Source: Nissolia schottii
Taxonomy: Eukaryota > Streptophyta > Magnoliopsida > Fabales > Fabaceae
Reading direction: 5' to 3'
DNA: 64,000 bases
Assembly: GCA_003254905.1 (NCBI GenBank)
Contig: QANU01063982.1
Span: 108,075 to 172,074, forward strand
The translations under genes were made by a program, and so were the position numbers. The notes beneath the pieces were generated by a model. It searched no databases. It was given only the letters and a program-made list of their open reading frames with translations, and was not told where the DNA came from. Of the stretch, positions 48,150 to 60,727 are shown in pieces (the first letter of the stretch is position 1; every line of letters starts with the position of its first letter).

Positions 48150-49960
48150 TATTGGCAAGTTTTAATATTTTCAGCTGATTTTGCTTCGGAAAGTATATGT
48201 CGATATATAGCTCGTTGGTAATGTATTTGCATAAGATATTGTATCTGCCACACGTTACCGATGGATTTATCCATTGATTTTAATGAAAATTATCTGACGG
48301 TAACGGTTCAAAGGAAAGTGTGCTTTTTAACACATTTCCAGTAGATAAATCTAGCAGTAGTTGTTGATAATAAAAAATATTATTTCAATTATTGACAAAT
48401 ATACATGTCACTATTGTGTGTATAATTTTAATATAATGTACTATTACTAGCAGATTTATCTATCGATAAATGTCTAATAATTTAAAAATATATATTTAAA
48501 ATGACATATTTAAGAAATCGCAACCTAATGAATTGCAGTTTTTTTTAATTAAAATGTATCAAACACACACAAAACTATATTTGAAAATAATACTAAATAT
48601 TTAAATTACAGTACAAATTTATTAAACAATAAACATGGAAATAGTCAAATCCATAATATAACCTAGCCTAATCTGAAAGTTTGAAGACTGTTTCATCTTC
48701 TTCAAATCATACTTAATAATCAAATTCTTCTTCTTTGACATCCTCAGTTCATGTTATGCATTGTTGGATGGGAAAAAAAATCCAATTATGTTGAGGATCC
48801 ATTCATCCTCTTTTGAATCATAATATAAATTTGCTGGTACCTTGCCCTTAACAATTACCCTGACAAGGATTGGATCATCCACTTGATATACTTCGTCAGG
48901 TTCTTTGTATTCAAATTTGTTCTCAACCTCAATGCAACCACTTGGTGGTTTACTTTTCGTCACAACCATCCAATTTGATTCTCTATGTCCAGGATAGTGT
49001 AAATAATATACTTGTTTTACATTTTACGCAATGATGAAAGGATTATACCCCTTATACCTTTTAGTAGGATTGATCTCTGTGATTTTGGAGTAGGAGTGTG
49101 TCCAAGTTCCACGTGGATAACTTGGATCATATCACTCACCGTAAAAAAGCACAATCTGGTTGACCATTCCCTTACGTACATACTCAAATTCAATAATGTT
49201 CTTAAACATTCCATACCAATCATCATTCCTTGCACCATTATCAGAATATTATTCCTTAAACCAAACACTATTTGAAGATGGATAAGGTGAACTTACTTAA
49301 GTTTTCATCTCTGTCGTCATTCTGTCTAACCCTAGTTCTAATGTAGTTGACATTATCACCAAAGTAATATGAACAAAACTGAGATGTCTCCTGACAAGAA
49401 TGCATCGCATATTAATCCTTCGACTTGAACTCTATTTTTTATGGGTTCTTTTGAATATTCCTATGATCCTTTCGAATGGATACAACCACATATATTGAAC
49501 TGGGTAACACGTATGGGCTCCATATGCTAAGTGTATAGGCAAATGCTACATTGAGTCAAAAAATTCAGGAGGAAAGATTCTCTCTAGGGTAAACATAATA
49601 ATCAAAATATTCATTTCCATAAATAATAGTATGTCTTGAATAGAGGGTGAATGAACGTAGGTCTCCAGAATACTAACTTAATTTGATTAACGACTTCAAG
49701 ACATTCTTTGGTAGAGCTAATTAGGAGTAAAGACTTCATAAAAACATGACAGTCATGGTTCTTCATGCCACACAATTTTCCTTGTGCAATATTCACACGT
49801 CTACCCATTTTGGAAGCATAACCGTCTGACATTCTCAACTCTTGAATCCACTGTAACACACTTTCTATTTATCATTGTCCAATGTGTAGCACACCTTGGG
49901 CTTAATCCAACGACCATTTGGAAGAGACGTTAAACACAACTCAGTATGATTACAATAGAG
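48150..49960 (-). pseudogene. CACTA (En/Spm) TNP2-type transposase relic
   Basis: On the minus strand, 49859-49650 reads RVNIAQGKLCGMKNHDCHVFMKS. This is followed near 49600-49440 by LERIFPPEFFDSM, HLPIHLAYGAHT, PVQYMWLYPFERIIGIFK and CDAFLSG. This is the DUF4218 region of plant CACTA transposases (LCGMKNHDCHVFM and PVQYxWxYPFER signatures). Frames at 49268-49017 and 48969-48754 continue toward the DUF4216 region (WxxDxxPP-less, weaker match). In-frame stops and frameshifts are present. Repeated 'accgatggatttatcca' words at 48255-48360 look like subterminal repeats of the same element. Its outer terminus may lie in the TA/N tract near 47981. Confidence 0.75.
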
Positions 49961-50016
49961 TGCCAAGTCTAACTGTCACGACCTAACCTCCGGAGTGACC
50001 ACATGGATGAACAACA

Positions 50017-51236
50017 CACTACTAGAAATTCGCTAAATAGCCATCGATTTAGCGACTAACTATTTTCCAGTCACAAATAGTGACTGAATTAGTGACTGAT
50101 ATGTGTTAGTCACAATTAGCGACCGTTTTAGTGATTGGAATGAGTCAATTAATGCTAAATAAAATATCGGTCGCTAAATCCGTCACTAGATTTCAACTAG
50201 CAGCCAAATTCGTGACCATCTTGATAATAAGAAATAAATTTTATTTGCTAAAATTTTCACTCAATAATGCAAACTTTGTGACTGAATTTACAGTCTACAA
50301 AGGATCCATGAATCTTAAATCTTTAGTCGATAAATCAGTCACTAAGTCAAATAATGCAAGCACGGTAAGTTCGTCACACCTCTCTTCCTCACGCTCTCCC
50401 TCCACCGCTCTTCCTCGTGCAATTAGGTTTGCTGGGTTCATATACTCTCGCCTCAGAACCAGAAGAATCAAGCCCAATCTTACTTTGCCTCTGTGGCATC
50501 GGCATCCTTCAGGTTTGTTTTGTCAATGTTTTTATCTCTATCTTGTTTCCAAACCATAGCTGGTCTCTGAGTTGTAGTCTCATCACAACACTCACTGTTC
50601 AACAACTCAAGGAATAGGTTTGAAGGAATCATGTTTATCTTTCAATGTTTACAACACTAAAATGGTTAAATTGATTAGTTAGCAAGGGGCAGAGAACAAG
50701 AAGATCTGCAGAGCTGAATGAATGAATGTTATATGAAAAATAAAATTGTAATCGTTAAAGTAACAAATTGCATAAGCAAGAAACACAAGAAGTCGGTATC
50801 AAGAACTCAAAAGGGTTACCATTGTTTTACATGGTTTGCGGCGAGGTCATTGTCTGTGGGAGCAGAGAGAGCATAAGGCAGAGTTTTTCTTTGAGATGGA
50901 GTTGGCTTTTTATAGATTGTGTTTAATTTTAAGTTCCAGACATGTTTAGTATTATTTTATAAACATTGATTTCTGTTGCACAAAAATGGGTATATATGCC
51001 TGTAAAGGTTAAATTTTGTTGTAAAATGACTTAATTGGGTTGTTTTTGCAGGTTCACCAAGACTTTATTGTAATATTGCATAATCGGGAAATATATAGAT
51101 ATTAACATTCCAGATTAAGATAATCTTGAAAGTTGAGTTCGGGTTATTTTTTAGCATACAGTTGTAGTGCATCTCTTTTTATCTTGAACCTGAATAAGAC
51201 TTTACATTATTTTAGTCCACGAAGTTGTAATGACCC
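50017..51236 (+). mobile_element. Second CACTA element, left end and interior
   Basis: CACTACTAGAAATTCGC begins at 50017, followed by dense subterminal words 'agtcactaa', 'agcgaccg', 'cggtcgctaaat' to about 50350. The interior (50360-51230) looks like a captured leader exon with a donor-like CAG|GTTTGT near 50512, then intron-like sequence. I do not find the matching right terminus, so the element is cut by later insertion or by the assembly. It differs from the 6316 element in its subterminal motif (GTCGCTAA rather than ACCGTCGG). Confidence 0.65.
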
Positions 51237-51836
51237 AAAAATTATTGTCTCTTAGGAACGTTTTTAAAAAAAAACATGCACTTTAACTTTAATTAAAAAT
51301 AAATAAAACTTTTTTTAATAAATATAAACTCTTTTATAATGAACATAAATATACATGATAAAAATACGCAACTACTCCGAAGATTCTGTTTGTAAACAAT
51401 TTGAGCACTCTAGACATGACTCGATTACAAAATAAAAATAAAACTAACAATTCTTATAAGTAGTTTCACCTCAAGGTGAACGGCTAACTCATGAATTTTG
51501 ACATCGTTGCACTGACCATAAACTCCATGCATTATTCCTCCGCTTCGTAACTAATAATTAGAGGGGGAGGTTGAGAGGTGAGAACTCTGGAAAGAGTCTC
51601 AACGAAAGGCCGTCTACACGACGACATGGAACTCTTCAAAAATGTGATATGCAACTGTAATATATAATATATAACAAGCATAAAACATTTCTATAATAAT
51701 AAATAGTACATAAAGCATTTGAAAACATAATTCGGTAGAATTCTTTAGATAGGTTTTCCGATCATTATGGTTTTGATTATGAGCACCATTCTTGACGCAC
51801 TACTTAAGTATCTAGGCCACGATAGTTGGGGATACA
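50211..51836. repeat. Duplicated block, copy A
   Basis: Runs parallel to 52074-53832 with high identity, from 'cgtgaccatcttgataataagaaat' to 'gatagttggggataca'. Copy A lacks about 120 bp present at 52264-52385 and about 35 bp present near 53218-53255. Confidence 0.85.
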
Positions 51837-52072
51837 TGATAAGTGCCTAATTTATACAATTTTGACATATCAAAAGGGCACTTATCTGCAAACTTTTTAA
51901 ACAATTTATCTAATTAATTCTCCATATTTTGTAGGATATTAAATATATTTTGAAGATGGATGCAAGCATAATTTATGAAGAATAATCCCATGAAGAATGG
52001 AAGAAAAGGGCAGAATTGGAAAATAGCTTAAAGAGAAGAATCTGGACGAGGCACCGCTCAGCGAGGAACCAC
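51837..52072. mobile_element. LTR fragment at a contig end
   Basis: Starting TGATAAGTGCCTAATTTATAC, 236 bp of sequence unrelated to copy B interrupts the duplicated block and stops at the N at 52073. The TG start and the 'ggcaccgctcagcgagg' phrase resemble a plant gypsy LTR. It is probably an insertion present in only one version of the locus. Confidence 0.5.
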
Positions 52073-52073
52073 N
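52073..52073. other. Single-N assembly join
   Basis: A lone N, after which the sequence restarts at a point already seen at 50211. Same pattern as at 7862. Confidence 0.75.
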
Positions 52074-53832
52074 CGTGACCATCTTGATAATAAGAAATTT
52101 TATTTGCTAAAATTTTCAGTCAATAATGCAAACTTTGTGACTGAATTTACAGTCTACGAAGGATCCATGAACCTTAGATCTTTAGTCGATAAATCAGTCA
52201 CTAAGTCAAATAATGCAAGCACGGTAAGTTCGTCACACCTCTCTTCCTCACGCTCTCCCTCCACCAACGCAGCACCGCACTGAGCACACGCGGAAAGAGC
52301 TCGCAGCACATCTCGCAGAGGAGCTCACACAGAAGCTGATGGAGGAGCATTTTATCCTCGTGTGTTTGCTCTCTGATCCGCAGCTCGTGCAATTAGGTTT
52401 GCTGGGTTCATATACTCTGGCCTCAGAACCAGAACAAGAATCAAGCCCAATCGGCATCCTTCAGGTTTGTTTTGTCAATGTTTTTATCTCTATCTTGTTT
52501 CCAAACCATAGCTGGTCTCTGAGTTGTAGTCTCATCACAACACTCACTGTTCAACAACTCAAGGAATAGGTTTGAAGGAATCATGTTTATCTTTCAATGT
52601 TTACAACACTAAAATGGTTAAAGTGATTAGTTAGCAAGGGGCAGAGAACAAGAAGATCTGCAGAGCTGAATGAATGAATGTTATAGGAAAAATAAAATTG
52701 TAATCGTTAAAGTAACAAATTGCATAAGCAAGAAACACAAGAAGTCGGTATCAAGAACTCAAAAGGGCTACCATTGTTTTACATGGTTTGCGGCGAGGTC
52801 ATTGTCTGTGGGAGCAGAGAGAGCATAAGGCAGAGTTTTTCTTTGAGACGGAGTTGGCTTTTTATAGATTGTGTTTAATTTAAAGTTCCAGACATGTTTA
52901 GTGTTATTTTATAAACATCGATTTCTGTTGTACAAAAATGGGTATATATGCGTGTAAAGGTTAAATTTTGTTGTAAAATGACTTAATTGGGTTGTTTTTG
53001 CAGGTTCACCAAGACTTCATTGTAATATTGCATAATCGGGAAATATATAGATATTAACATTCCAGATGTAGGATTATGCCCAGTTAAGATAATCTTGAAA
53101 GTTGAGTTCGGGTTATTTTTGAGCATACAGCTGTAGTCTGCACCTCTTTTTATCTCGAACCTGAATAAGACTTTACATTATTTTAATCCACGAAGGTGCA
53201 ATGACCCAAAAATTATTACCGACAAGCAAGAGACTAGTTTCCTTACGCAAGTTTCTTAGGAACGTTTTGAAAAAAAATGCACTTTAACTTTAATTAAAAA
53301 CAAATAAAACTTTTCTTTTCTGAATAAATATAAACTCTTTTATAATGAACATAAATATACATGATAAAAATACGCAAATACTCCGAAGATTCTGCCTGTA
53401 TACAATTGGAGCACTCTAGACATAACTCGATTACAAAATAAAAATAAAACTAATAATTCTTATAAGTAGTTTCACCTCAAGGTGAACTGCTGACTCATGA
53501 ATTTTGACATCGCTGCACTAACCATAAACTCCATGCATTATTACTCCGCTTCGTAACCTGTAATTGGAGGGGAGGTTGAGAGGTGAGAACTCTGGAAAGA
53601 GTCTCAACGAAAGGTTGTCTATACGACGACATGGAACACTTCAAAAATATGATATGCAACTGTAATATATAATATATAACAAGCATAAAACATTTCTATA
53701 ATAATAAATAGTACATAAAACATTTAAAAAATAATTCGGTTGAGAGTTCTTTAGATAGGCTTTCCGATCATTATGGTTTTGATTATGAGCACTATTCTTG
53801 ACGCACTACCTAAGTATCTAGGCCATGATAGT
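52074..53832. repeat. Duplicated block, copy B
   Basis: Second version of 50211-51836, continuing uninterrupted into the longer LTR-like repeat to 55060. It has an extra GC-richer stretch of about 120 bp at 52264-52385. This keeps a reading frame of 60-odd codons open up to the donor-like CAG|GTTTGT at about 52463, ending in LVQLGLLGSYTLASEPEQ. I do not recognise the protein. Confidence 0.85.
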
Positions 53833-55060
53833 TGGGGATACACTACCCGAGACTATAGATTCCTGATAGTTAGTCTTGATGCACTACCCAAGTATCTAAG
53901 TCACGATAGTTGGGGATACATTATTTGAGTCCATAGATTCCTAATAGTTAGTCCTGATGTACATGATACATGACATCGGGCATCACGGGCTGCTATGTCC
54001 GGACTTTACGGTCTTGCCCGACCTAAATCTACATAATTTTATTCTACTTTAAGATCGTACAAGGTATATCAGGGTCAATGTAGGTTGTCGTCGCTGACTT
54101 ATAGTTCCATCATAGATATAACTCCCATGAAAACAGTTTAAATACATAACTAACATGATCATAATAACATAATTTTTTAATTGATACTGATAGCAAAACA
54201 TGACTTAATATTATTAAGTGTTTTATCTTAAAAAAATATAGAAATACTAAGATCCCATACTTAGGAAAGTTCCCATGTATGAAAGGTGCATCACAATGGA
54301 CAACTTAAATATAAGTTTTGTCCTAACCAGAACCTTTTCTTAAAAGAAACCTTTTTCCACCAAAATATTTCCTTAATCATAATCTTTTATTAAGGTTTCT
54401 ACTAAGCCTAATCAACAATTCTAAGCATGTGAATATTTATATCACTTAATAATAATCATACATGCATAACATGACTTATTTAATTAAAAGAAATAGGTAC
54501 TCCATGTAGTTTTAAAAAGTTTCATGATTTTCTAAAATAGTTTCATAAATATTTTCGGAACTATTTACTTTATAAATAAAAATTTCTAAGAAATAATTAT
54601 AAAAAAATAACTCATTAAATAAATATCTAACTGTTTTCATAAATAAGAAATACTAATTAATAACTTAATAGTTTCATAAAAAGAATTTCTAATAATAGTT
54701 AACTTCATAAATAAAATAAAATGTCAAGTTCCACCTCCTAAAATTTCATAAAACATACATAAATAAAATAATTCTTAAAATAAATAAATAAATAAATAAC
54801 TTTCAAAATAAATACTTGGTCAAAAATAGATCATGAAGAAAGTCTTCTGGCTAATCGCTAAGGAGTACTAAGCTGGGAGCTTTTGACACTTTATGTGAAG
54901 GCGCTGCTTTCCCATGAACGAAAAACAAGAGGGAGAAAAGAAATAAAAAGAACTGGAGCGAAAAGTTTCACAAAAGAGAAACATGTGAAGCTCTTAAATG
55001 AATTAGCAAGTCTAAATACTAACAGAAAGCTTCTATATGTAAGGGGAGAAGTAGATCTCA
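53190..55060. repeat. LTR-retrotransposon-like non-coding repeat, copy 2
   Basis: Matches 4560-6280 along its length, ending with the shared segment 'gctaaggagtactaagctgggag' to 'agcttctatatgt'. It has small internal duplications around 53810-53950 ('acgatagttggggata') that copy 1 lacks. No coding sequence. Confidence 0.6.
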
Positions 55061-55276
55061 TTCTATCCTTTTTACCAGTGTTGGATTCCAAATAGCAAAC
55101 TGTTGCAGTGCTCTGTGTCACTGCTGCAGCGCGTTTAGGGCACTGCAAGGCACCAAAGTTTCCTTTTTTCTCTCTCTTCCTAATAGGGTGGCATTTCATA
55201 CAAAAAGACGATTGATTTAGTTGAATGGATAAAAGCATAAATTGAGCCTAGCACCGCAGTAACTGATGTGTTTCAG

Positions 55277-55363
55277 GCTACTCCAAAGCTGAGCGAGGAT
55301 AAAGTCAAGCAGTGTGTAGATGCAAGAGTAGGAGAAGACTACCCACCAAAAGTTGTTGCTAAG
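55277..55363 (+). pseudogene. Isolated PTI1-like kinase exon
   Basis: After an acceptor (gtgtttcag), 29 codons read [15 protein letters not shown] then [14 protein letters not shown], with GTGCTC next as a possible donor. This matches the C-lobe segment of PTI1-like kinases (usually [17 protein letters not shown] then YPPKAVAK). No other kinase exon is visible nearby, so it is a lone fragment, perhaps carried by a transposon. It is a different part of the kinase from the pseudogene at 29841-30226. Confidence 0.7.
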
Positions 55364-56214
55364 GTGCTCACAGTGTTTTAGTGTTAGTATATGTTCCTCC
55401 TTGTTTATATTAAGTGTAAGTCGTTCTCCTTGCCGAGGATTGCAGAAAATAAAAAATACAGAAATAATAGAAAGGAGAACTGCAGAAAGGTAAGATAAGG
55501 ATGGCTCTTCGAGAGGCCAAACCTTCTCCCTCAAACCTCACTAATTCCCTTGATGTTCATACTTTCTCCATCAATTTATGATCCTCCACCTCATCTTATT
55601 TTCGCTCCATTCATGACACCTTAGCAATTTAAGTACCTAATTCCATGTTGATTGCCTGTTACAAAATTTCCTCCCTTGCTTAATGCATTTTGAGCCCTCT
55701 CAATTTTTTTTCTCCGTCTCTCATACATCTTAGTGTAGTCATCTTCTTGGGTATAAGTTGGAGTCTCCTCTATAACAATACTCTTATTAGAAAATTGAGT
55801 TTGGCCTAACACAATCCCCAAAAACTAGCTCAAAGGGTGAGAGATTACCTCACACTTATGACCTAACACAACCCTAAAAGTTAGCTCAAGTGGTGAGGGA
55901 TTGCCTCACACTTATAAACAATGGAGAAGTTGGCAGAACTGAACATTGCTTGGAACTGGCTGAAACTAGTTGGTAGAAGTTATGCATGACATGATATGAT
56001 TTGTAGAAGTTACGAAATATTTACGAAATTATTATATCTTGTATAGTTAGTAGAAGTTATGCATGAGGCCAGAAGTTGAATCTAAAACTTTATTGTACCA
56101 TTCCCTTTTGGTGGTAGATTTATTGTACAACTGATATACAATGGAGTTAAAATTAATAGCCATTACATGAAAGGAGAATACACATTATTTGTGAATCTTG
56201 TTGACATAACTGAT
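55364..56214. other. Intergenic, no gene seen
   Basis: A duplicated phrase 'cctaacacaa(t/c)cc' with 'gctcaa(a/g)gggtgag(a/g)gatt' occurs at about 55803-55850 and 55861-55905. No coding region. Confidence 0.4.
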
Positions 56215-58085
56215 ATAAGGTGAGGCGAGCTATCTGGGAAGAGATAGTCAAATATGAGAATCTTACTCTGAGATAGTAAACGTTGTTATTCGCATAGAGA
56301 CCTGTTTGATCGCTCAGAGGGCATCTAATGAGGCTAAGAGGGCTAAACAACAAGGAGCTTTTACAAGTTGTTTCAGTGCAGGCAAGGGCTCGAACCACCA
56401 GGGTCTTAAGCAGATAGTTATAGGGTGGGTTGCTTTCTTAGAGCCCACCCTGATGTGCCCCTAGCCACTATAGTTCAGATTAGAGGTAGTTAGTAGTTAG
56501 GTGCATAGACCTCAAGATGGACACCTTCCACATTTCCTAGTTGTTCGACCTGTGGGAATCGTCACTCTGGCCCTTATTGTTCCAGTACTTCAGGGTGCTA
56601 TGAGTGTGGCCAAGAGGGTCACTGGAAGAGAGATTTTCCTAACCTTCAAGTTGCTTCTAGTTAGGGTCAATGCGTCCGAGAAATCAAACAACCCAATTTC
56701 AAGCAGAAAGTTTTGCTAGGTCCATGGCTCCAGCAGGCAGAGGTGGTGGGGATAGAGGCCCAAATCACAAAGGACAGGAGGCAAAAACCCTGATGGCCAA
56801 GGCACCAATAGCAAGGGAGTGCCCCGTTTGTACACCTTGACTCAATAGGATGCTCAGGCCTCCAACGTAGTTTTAATAGGTATTGTTATAATATGTTTGC
56901 ATGATGTATTATCTTTGTTTAACCTTGGGTCCACAGACTCTTATATGTCCCTATTATTTACCATCCCTTTTAACATATCACCCTTCATTTTTGAGAAACC
57001 CTTCCAAGTCAAGGTACGACCTTCAGGTGAACCCTTCATAGTGTGCTCAGTTTATCGCTCCTGTGAAATTGGGATTAGTCACATGGATACAGTGGTAGAT
57101 TTGATAGTACTAGATATGGTGGAGTTTGATGTCATCTTTGGGATAGATTGGTTGGCGTCTTGTCATGCTATGACGGATTGTCATGCCATGACCATCTGTT
57201 TTGAGTGATTAGAAGATCCATTATCAATGTTTTGAGGCAGCAATTGTACATCCATGGAAAGTTTGGTGTCATCCAAGGACACCTTGCAATTATTGGATCG
57301 GGGTTTTGGCAGTTACTTAGCAATTGTAAGGGGACCAGAGACAGAAGGTCTCAGTCCTATACAAATACTAGTAGTATATGAGTTCCTGGATGTCTTTCCC
57401 AGTGACCTTTCGGGTGAACCTCTAGAAAGGAAAATAGACTTCAGTATAAAGTTGGAACCAAAGGTCTAACCCGTCTCCATACCCCCATGCAGGATGGCTC
57501 CCGCTAAATTACATGAGTTACAAAAGCAATTGCATGAGTTGCTCGACAAGGGTTTCATCAGACTAAGTACTTCTCTATGGGGGTGCCCTGGTGCATTTTG
57601 TTAAGAAGAAGGACAATACTATGAGGATGGGCATAGATTACCGACAGCTGAATAAGGTTACAATGAAGAACTGTTACCCGATGTCGACCATCGACAACTT
57701 ATTTGATTAGTTGCAAAGGACAATGTGCTTGTCAAAGATTGACCTTTGGTCAGGGTACGATCAACTCAAGATCAAGAAGGAAGATATCCTCATGACAGCC
57801 TTTCAGACCGTATGAGCATTACGAATTCCTCATGATGCCCTTCAGATTAAAGAACGCACCTACAGCATTCATAGATATGAGCTAGGAATTGAGTTTTCAA
57901 TCCGTTCTTGGACTACTTTGTTATCGTGTTTATTGATGACATTTTAGTGTATTCCAAGAGCAAAGAAGAACACGAAGAACATCTGAGGATAGTATATAGA
58001 CTTTAAGGGAGAATCAGTTATACACCAAACTCTCTAAGTGTGAGTTTTGGCTAAAGCAAGTAGCGTTCTTGGGTCACATAATCTC
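56215..58085 (+). pseudogene. Ty3/gypsy gag-protease-RT relic
   Basis: Domains occur in the normal order but in shifted and stopped frames. First comes a gag tail, with a zinc knuckle near 56596-56640 (CYECGQEGHWKRDF, the fourth Cys replaced by Phe). Next is an aspartic protease region at 56897-57208, with LIVLDMVEFDVIFGIDWL conserved but the active-site motif changed to NLGSTDS. Then a VVYEFLDVFPSDL linker near 57380, and reverse transcriptase from 57480 to 58085 ([57 protein letters not shown]). The RT catalytic DD pair remains. The element breaks off in RT, and RNase H and integrase are absent. It is an old inactive copy of chromovirus-like type. Confidence 0.85.
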
Positions 58086-58330
58086 ACAATATTTTGAACA
58101 TCTCGCGAGATCTTTACAATATCACAAGATCTCATGAGATATTGAAGATCTCGTGATATCTATAATATCTTGTGAGATCTCGCAATATTTTAAAAATCTC
58201 GCAATATCTTTAATATCTCATGAGATTTTGAACATCTTTCAATATTTTACGATATTTTGACCATCTCACAATATTTCAATATCTCACAAGATCTAGAGAG
58301 ATATTAGAGATTCCGCGAAATGTTCAAAAT
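58086..58330. repeat. Array of TCTCGYGAGAT-type palindromes
   Basis: About 245 bp in which 'atctcgcgagatc', 'atctcatgagat', 'atctcgtgatatc', 'tcttgtgagatctcgcaatatt' and similar words recur every 15-30 bp, in both orientations, separated by 'aatattt' spacers. It starts exactly where the gypsy RT reading ends. The words resemble those at 6880-6950 and 9640-9715 beside the CACTA element. Confidence 0.75.
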
Positions 58331-60727
58331 ATTTGACATGCGTTGAACATATAAAGTTTGCCTCCGGTTTTTTGTTTGTTTTCAAAATGGAATTGTCATT
58401 TTTTTACTCCCAAAACCCTTACATGTCAAACATTACTTTAAGGTATATAAGAGATTGATTTACGTGTGTATAAGAACTACCGAAGATTTTTTTTTTTTTC
58501 TTTCCTAATTTCCAAGAAAAAGTTGCCATCTTCAACTGAACTCTCAATGCCATTATGCCACACTTCCTACTACTTATTACCTGTCCTCTGCCGACAAACT
58601 TGAATTCGAATACCCCCATCGGAGAGCTCCTTCTTTTTCTATTTTTTACTTATTATATCATTTATAGAATTTTATTTAACTCATTCTATGTCAATCAGTG
58701 TCTTCGGAAATCCGACTACAACTAAATAATTAAAGAGAAACGTTTTATAAAATTATTTTCTCTTAAACACTGTGTAGAGACACACTTAAGATTTATTAAA
58801 AGTGATAAAAATTAAATTGAATAGAAAAAAAATGAGCGTTGACCTTTTGTGTTGAAATAATAGGCCTCTTATTTTAATTGAACTCATAAAAATAAATATT
58901 AGTGGTTCACTTATATGACTTGAAATAACATGTGAATATCAAATAATCTTCACCAACTGCATCTATAGTAATTAATTAAAAAAGACTTGAGTTGGCGTGA
59001 GTAAAAGTATAAAACAATATTCAAGCTAGCTACTCAACATTGAACGTTCGATCACTTCTAAATCTATAACGAAGTTACTTTGGATCATGGGGATCCACTC
59101 ATGTCTTTAATGATACATATTGAAAGTTCCATCAAGTCTTCGAGGATTATAATTTTTTAAGTGAACCACTTTCCAATCTCAGTTTGGTACGTAAGTGGAA
59201 CTTTCTTTGCAAAAGGAAAATATATTATTTGGATGAAAAGAATACAAACAACTACAAACAATGATGACGAATTGGGGGGGTCTTTATTAAAAAGAAAACT
59301 GCCAAGTATAGTTAGTAGCTCTCGTCTCTTCCAACAGCCACATGCCACAACACAACACATAATTAATCATAAAATAAAATAAAATGATTTCTTGTCTAAC
59401 CCTAATATGCAATTTGCTCTCTCCACGTTGAATAGACTATGTTAAAACTTAAAAAGACTATATAAATAGCGTTGCAGTAAGGTGTTGACTGTGTGAGAAA
59501 AGAAATATTGGAGATACCTTATAGTAGGATCATCTATATTATTTTTCACAAATTAATTACTGAAATATTAGCATGAGAAGAAGAATATGAATGTATTAAT
59601 AAAAATGTTGTGATTATATATTTATCAAAAACTTTATTTTATATTTTCTATTGATTGCACGTACTAACTGTAGGGCTTAATTAATAAGTTGTAACTCAAG
59701 TGACACCTTCCTTAATCTTTGTGTTAATTGTTAAGGAATTGTTAGTGTTAGGTTAAGAGTTTGATTGCTGCATGCTCACCGTTTTTAGAAGATCTTATGA
59801 ACCAAAAAATAAAGTTTAGGACTTAGGGTACTCCATGTGCTAAAACTTTTCTCACACCATATTTGAGATGAGGATATAGATCTATATTATTCAATATTAT
59901 CAAGCATAAACATTACATTCGTTTAAAAATTCAAACATATCATCATGTATTATATTTACTATTTTGTAGAGTAATTAAGTAAGGAAAATATATATAGCTT
60001 TTCAAATAATAAGACTTCCTCAATGTAAGACTAGCAATAACTTGAAGAAAATTAATTAGTTTAATTTTTTAAATTATTATTAGGAAATTTTTGTACCATA
60101 TATATTTTAAAAAATAACATTTCCTAAACTTTAACCAGTCTAAAACGAATTTCTGTCACGTTTTTATGAAAAATAGTTTATCAAACAATATTTGTGAATA
60201 ATTTTGTTCAACAAAAGATTCACATTTCTAATGGTATGCAGCTTGGTATAGCTTGCAATTGTTGGATTAATTAGTATAATGGCTGGTTTTTTTTTCCCTT
60301 CCTTTCCTTTTTCACAAAAGTTTAGATGTAAGATTACGTCATATTTTTGGATTCATCAAACACTTACTATGCTACTTATATATACATATTGCCTATCAAT
60401 AGATGTAAGGAATCAAATCAAAATCACGGTGATACATGAATAAAAGGTCGACCAAGTGAACTAGGCTGGCTTCTGAATCTGGCTAGTTTAACTCACTGCT
60501 TTAGTTGTACAACTTACATTTAATTAACATATAATATATAGAGTGATAATTGGTGGTGGTATTTATATAAGATAATGAATCCTCTCTCATGTGTATCTAT
60601 ACTTTGACAATTCATGCTATGGTAACATTATAACGGGTGAGGATTTCTACTTTACCAAAGGTTTTTAAAAGTCAAATTAGCTTTAGTAGACCATATTCAC
60701 ATTTTTCATGGAATAGTTATGTGTCGA
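58331..60727. other. Long AT-rich intergenic tract, no gene
   Basis: About 2.4 kb without convincing coding, RNA or repeat structure. The open frames at 58419-58619 and 59157-59382 have no recognisable content. Confidence 0.5.
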
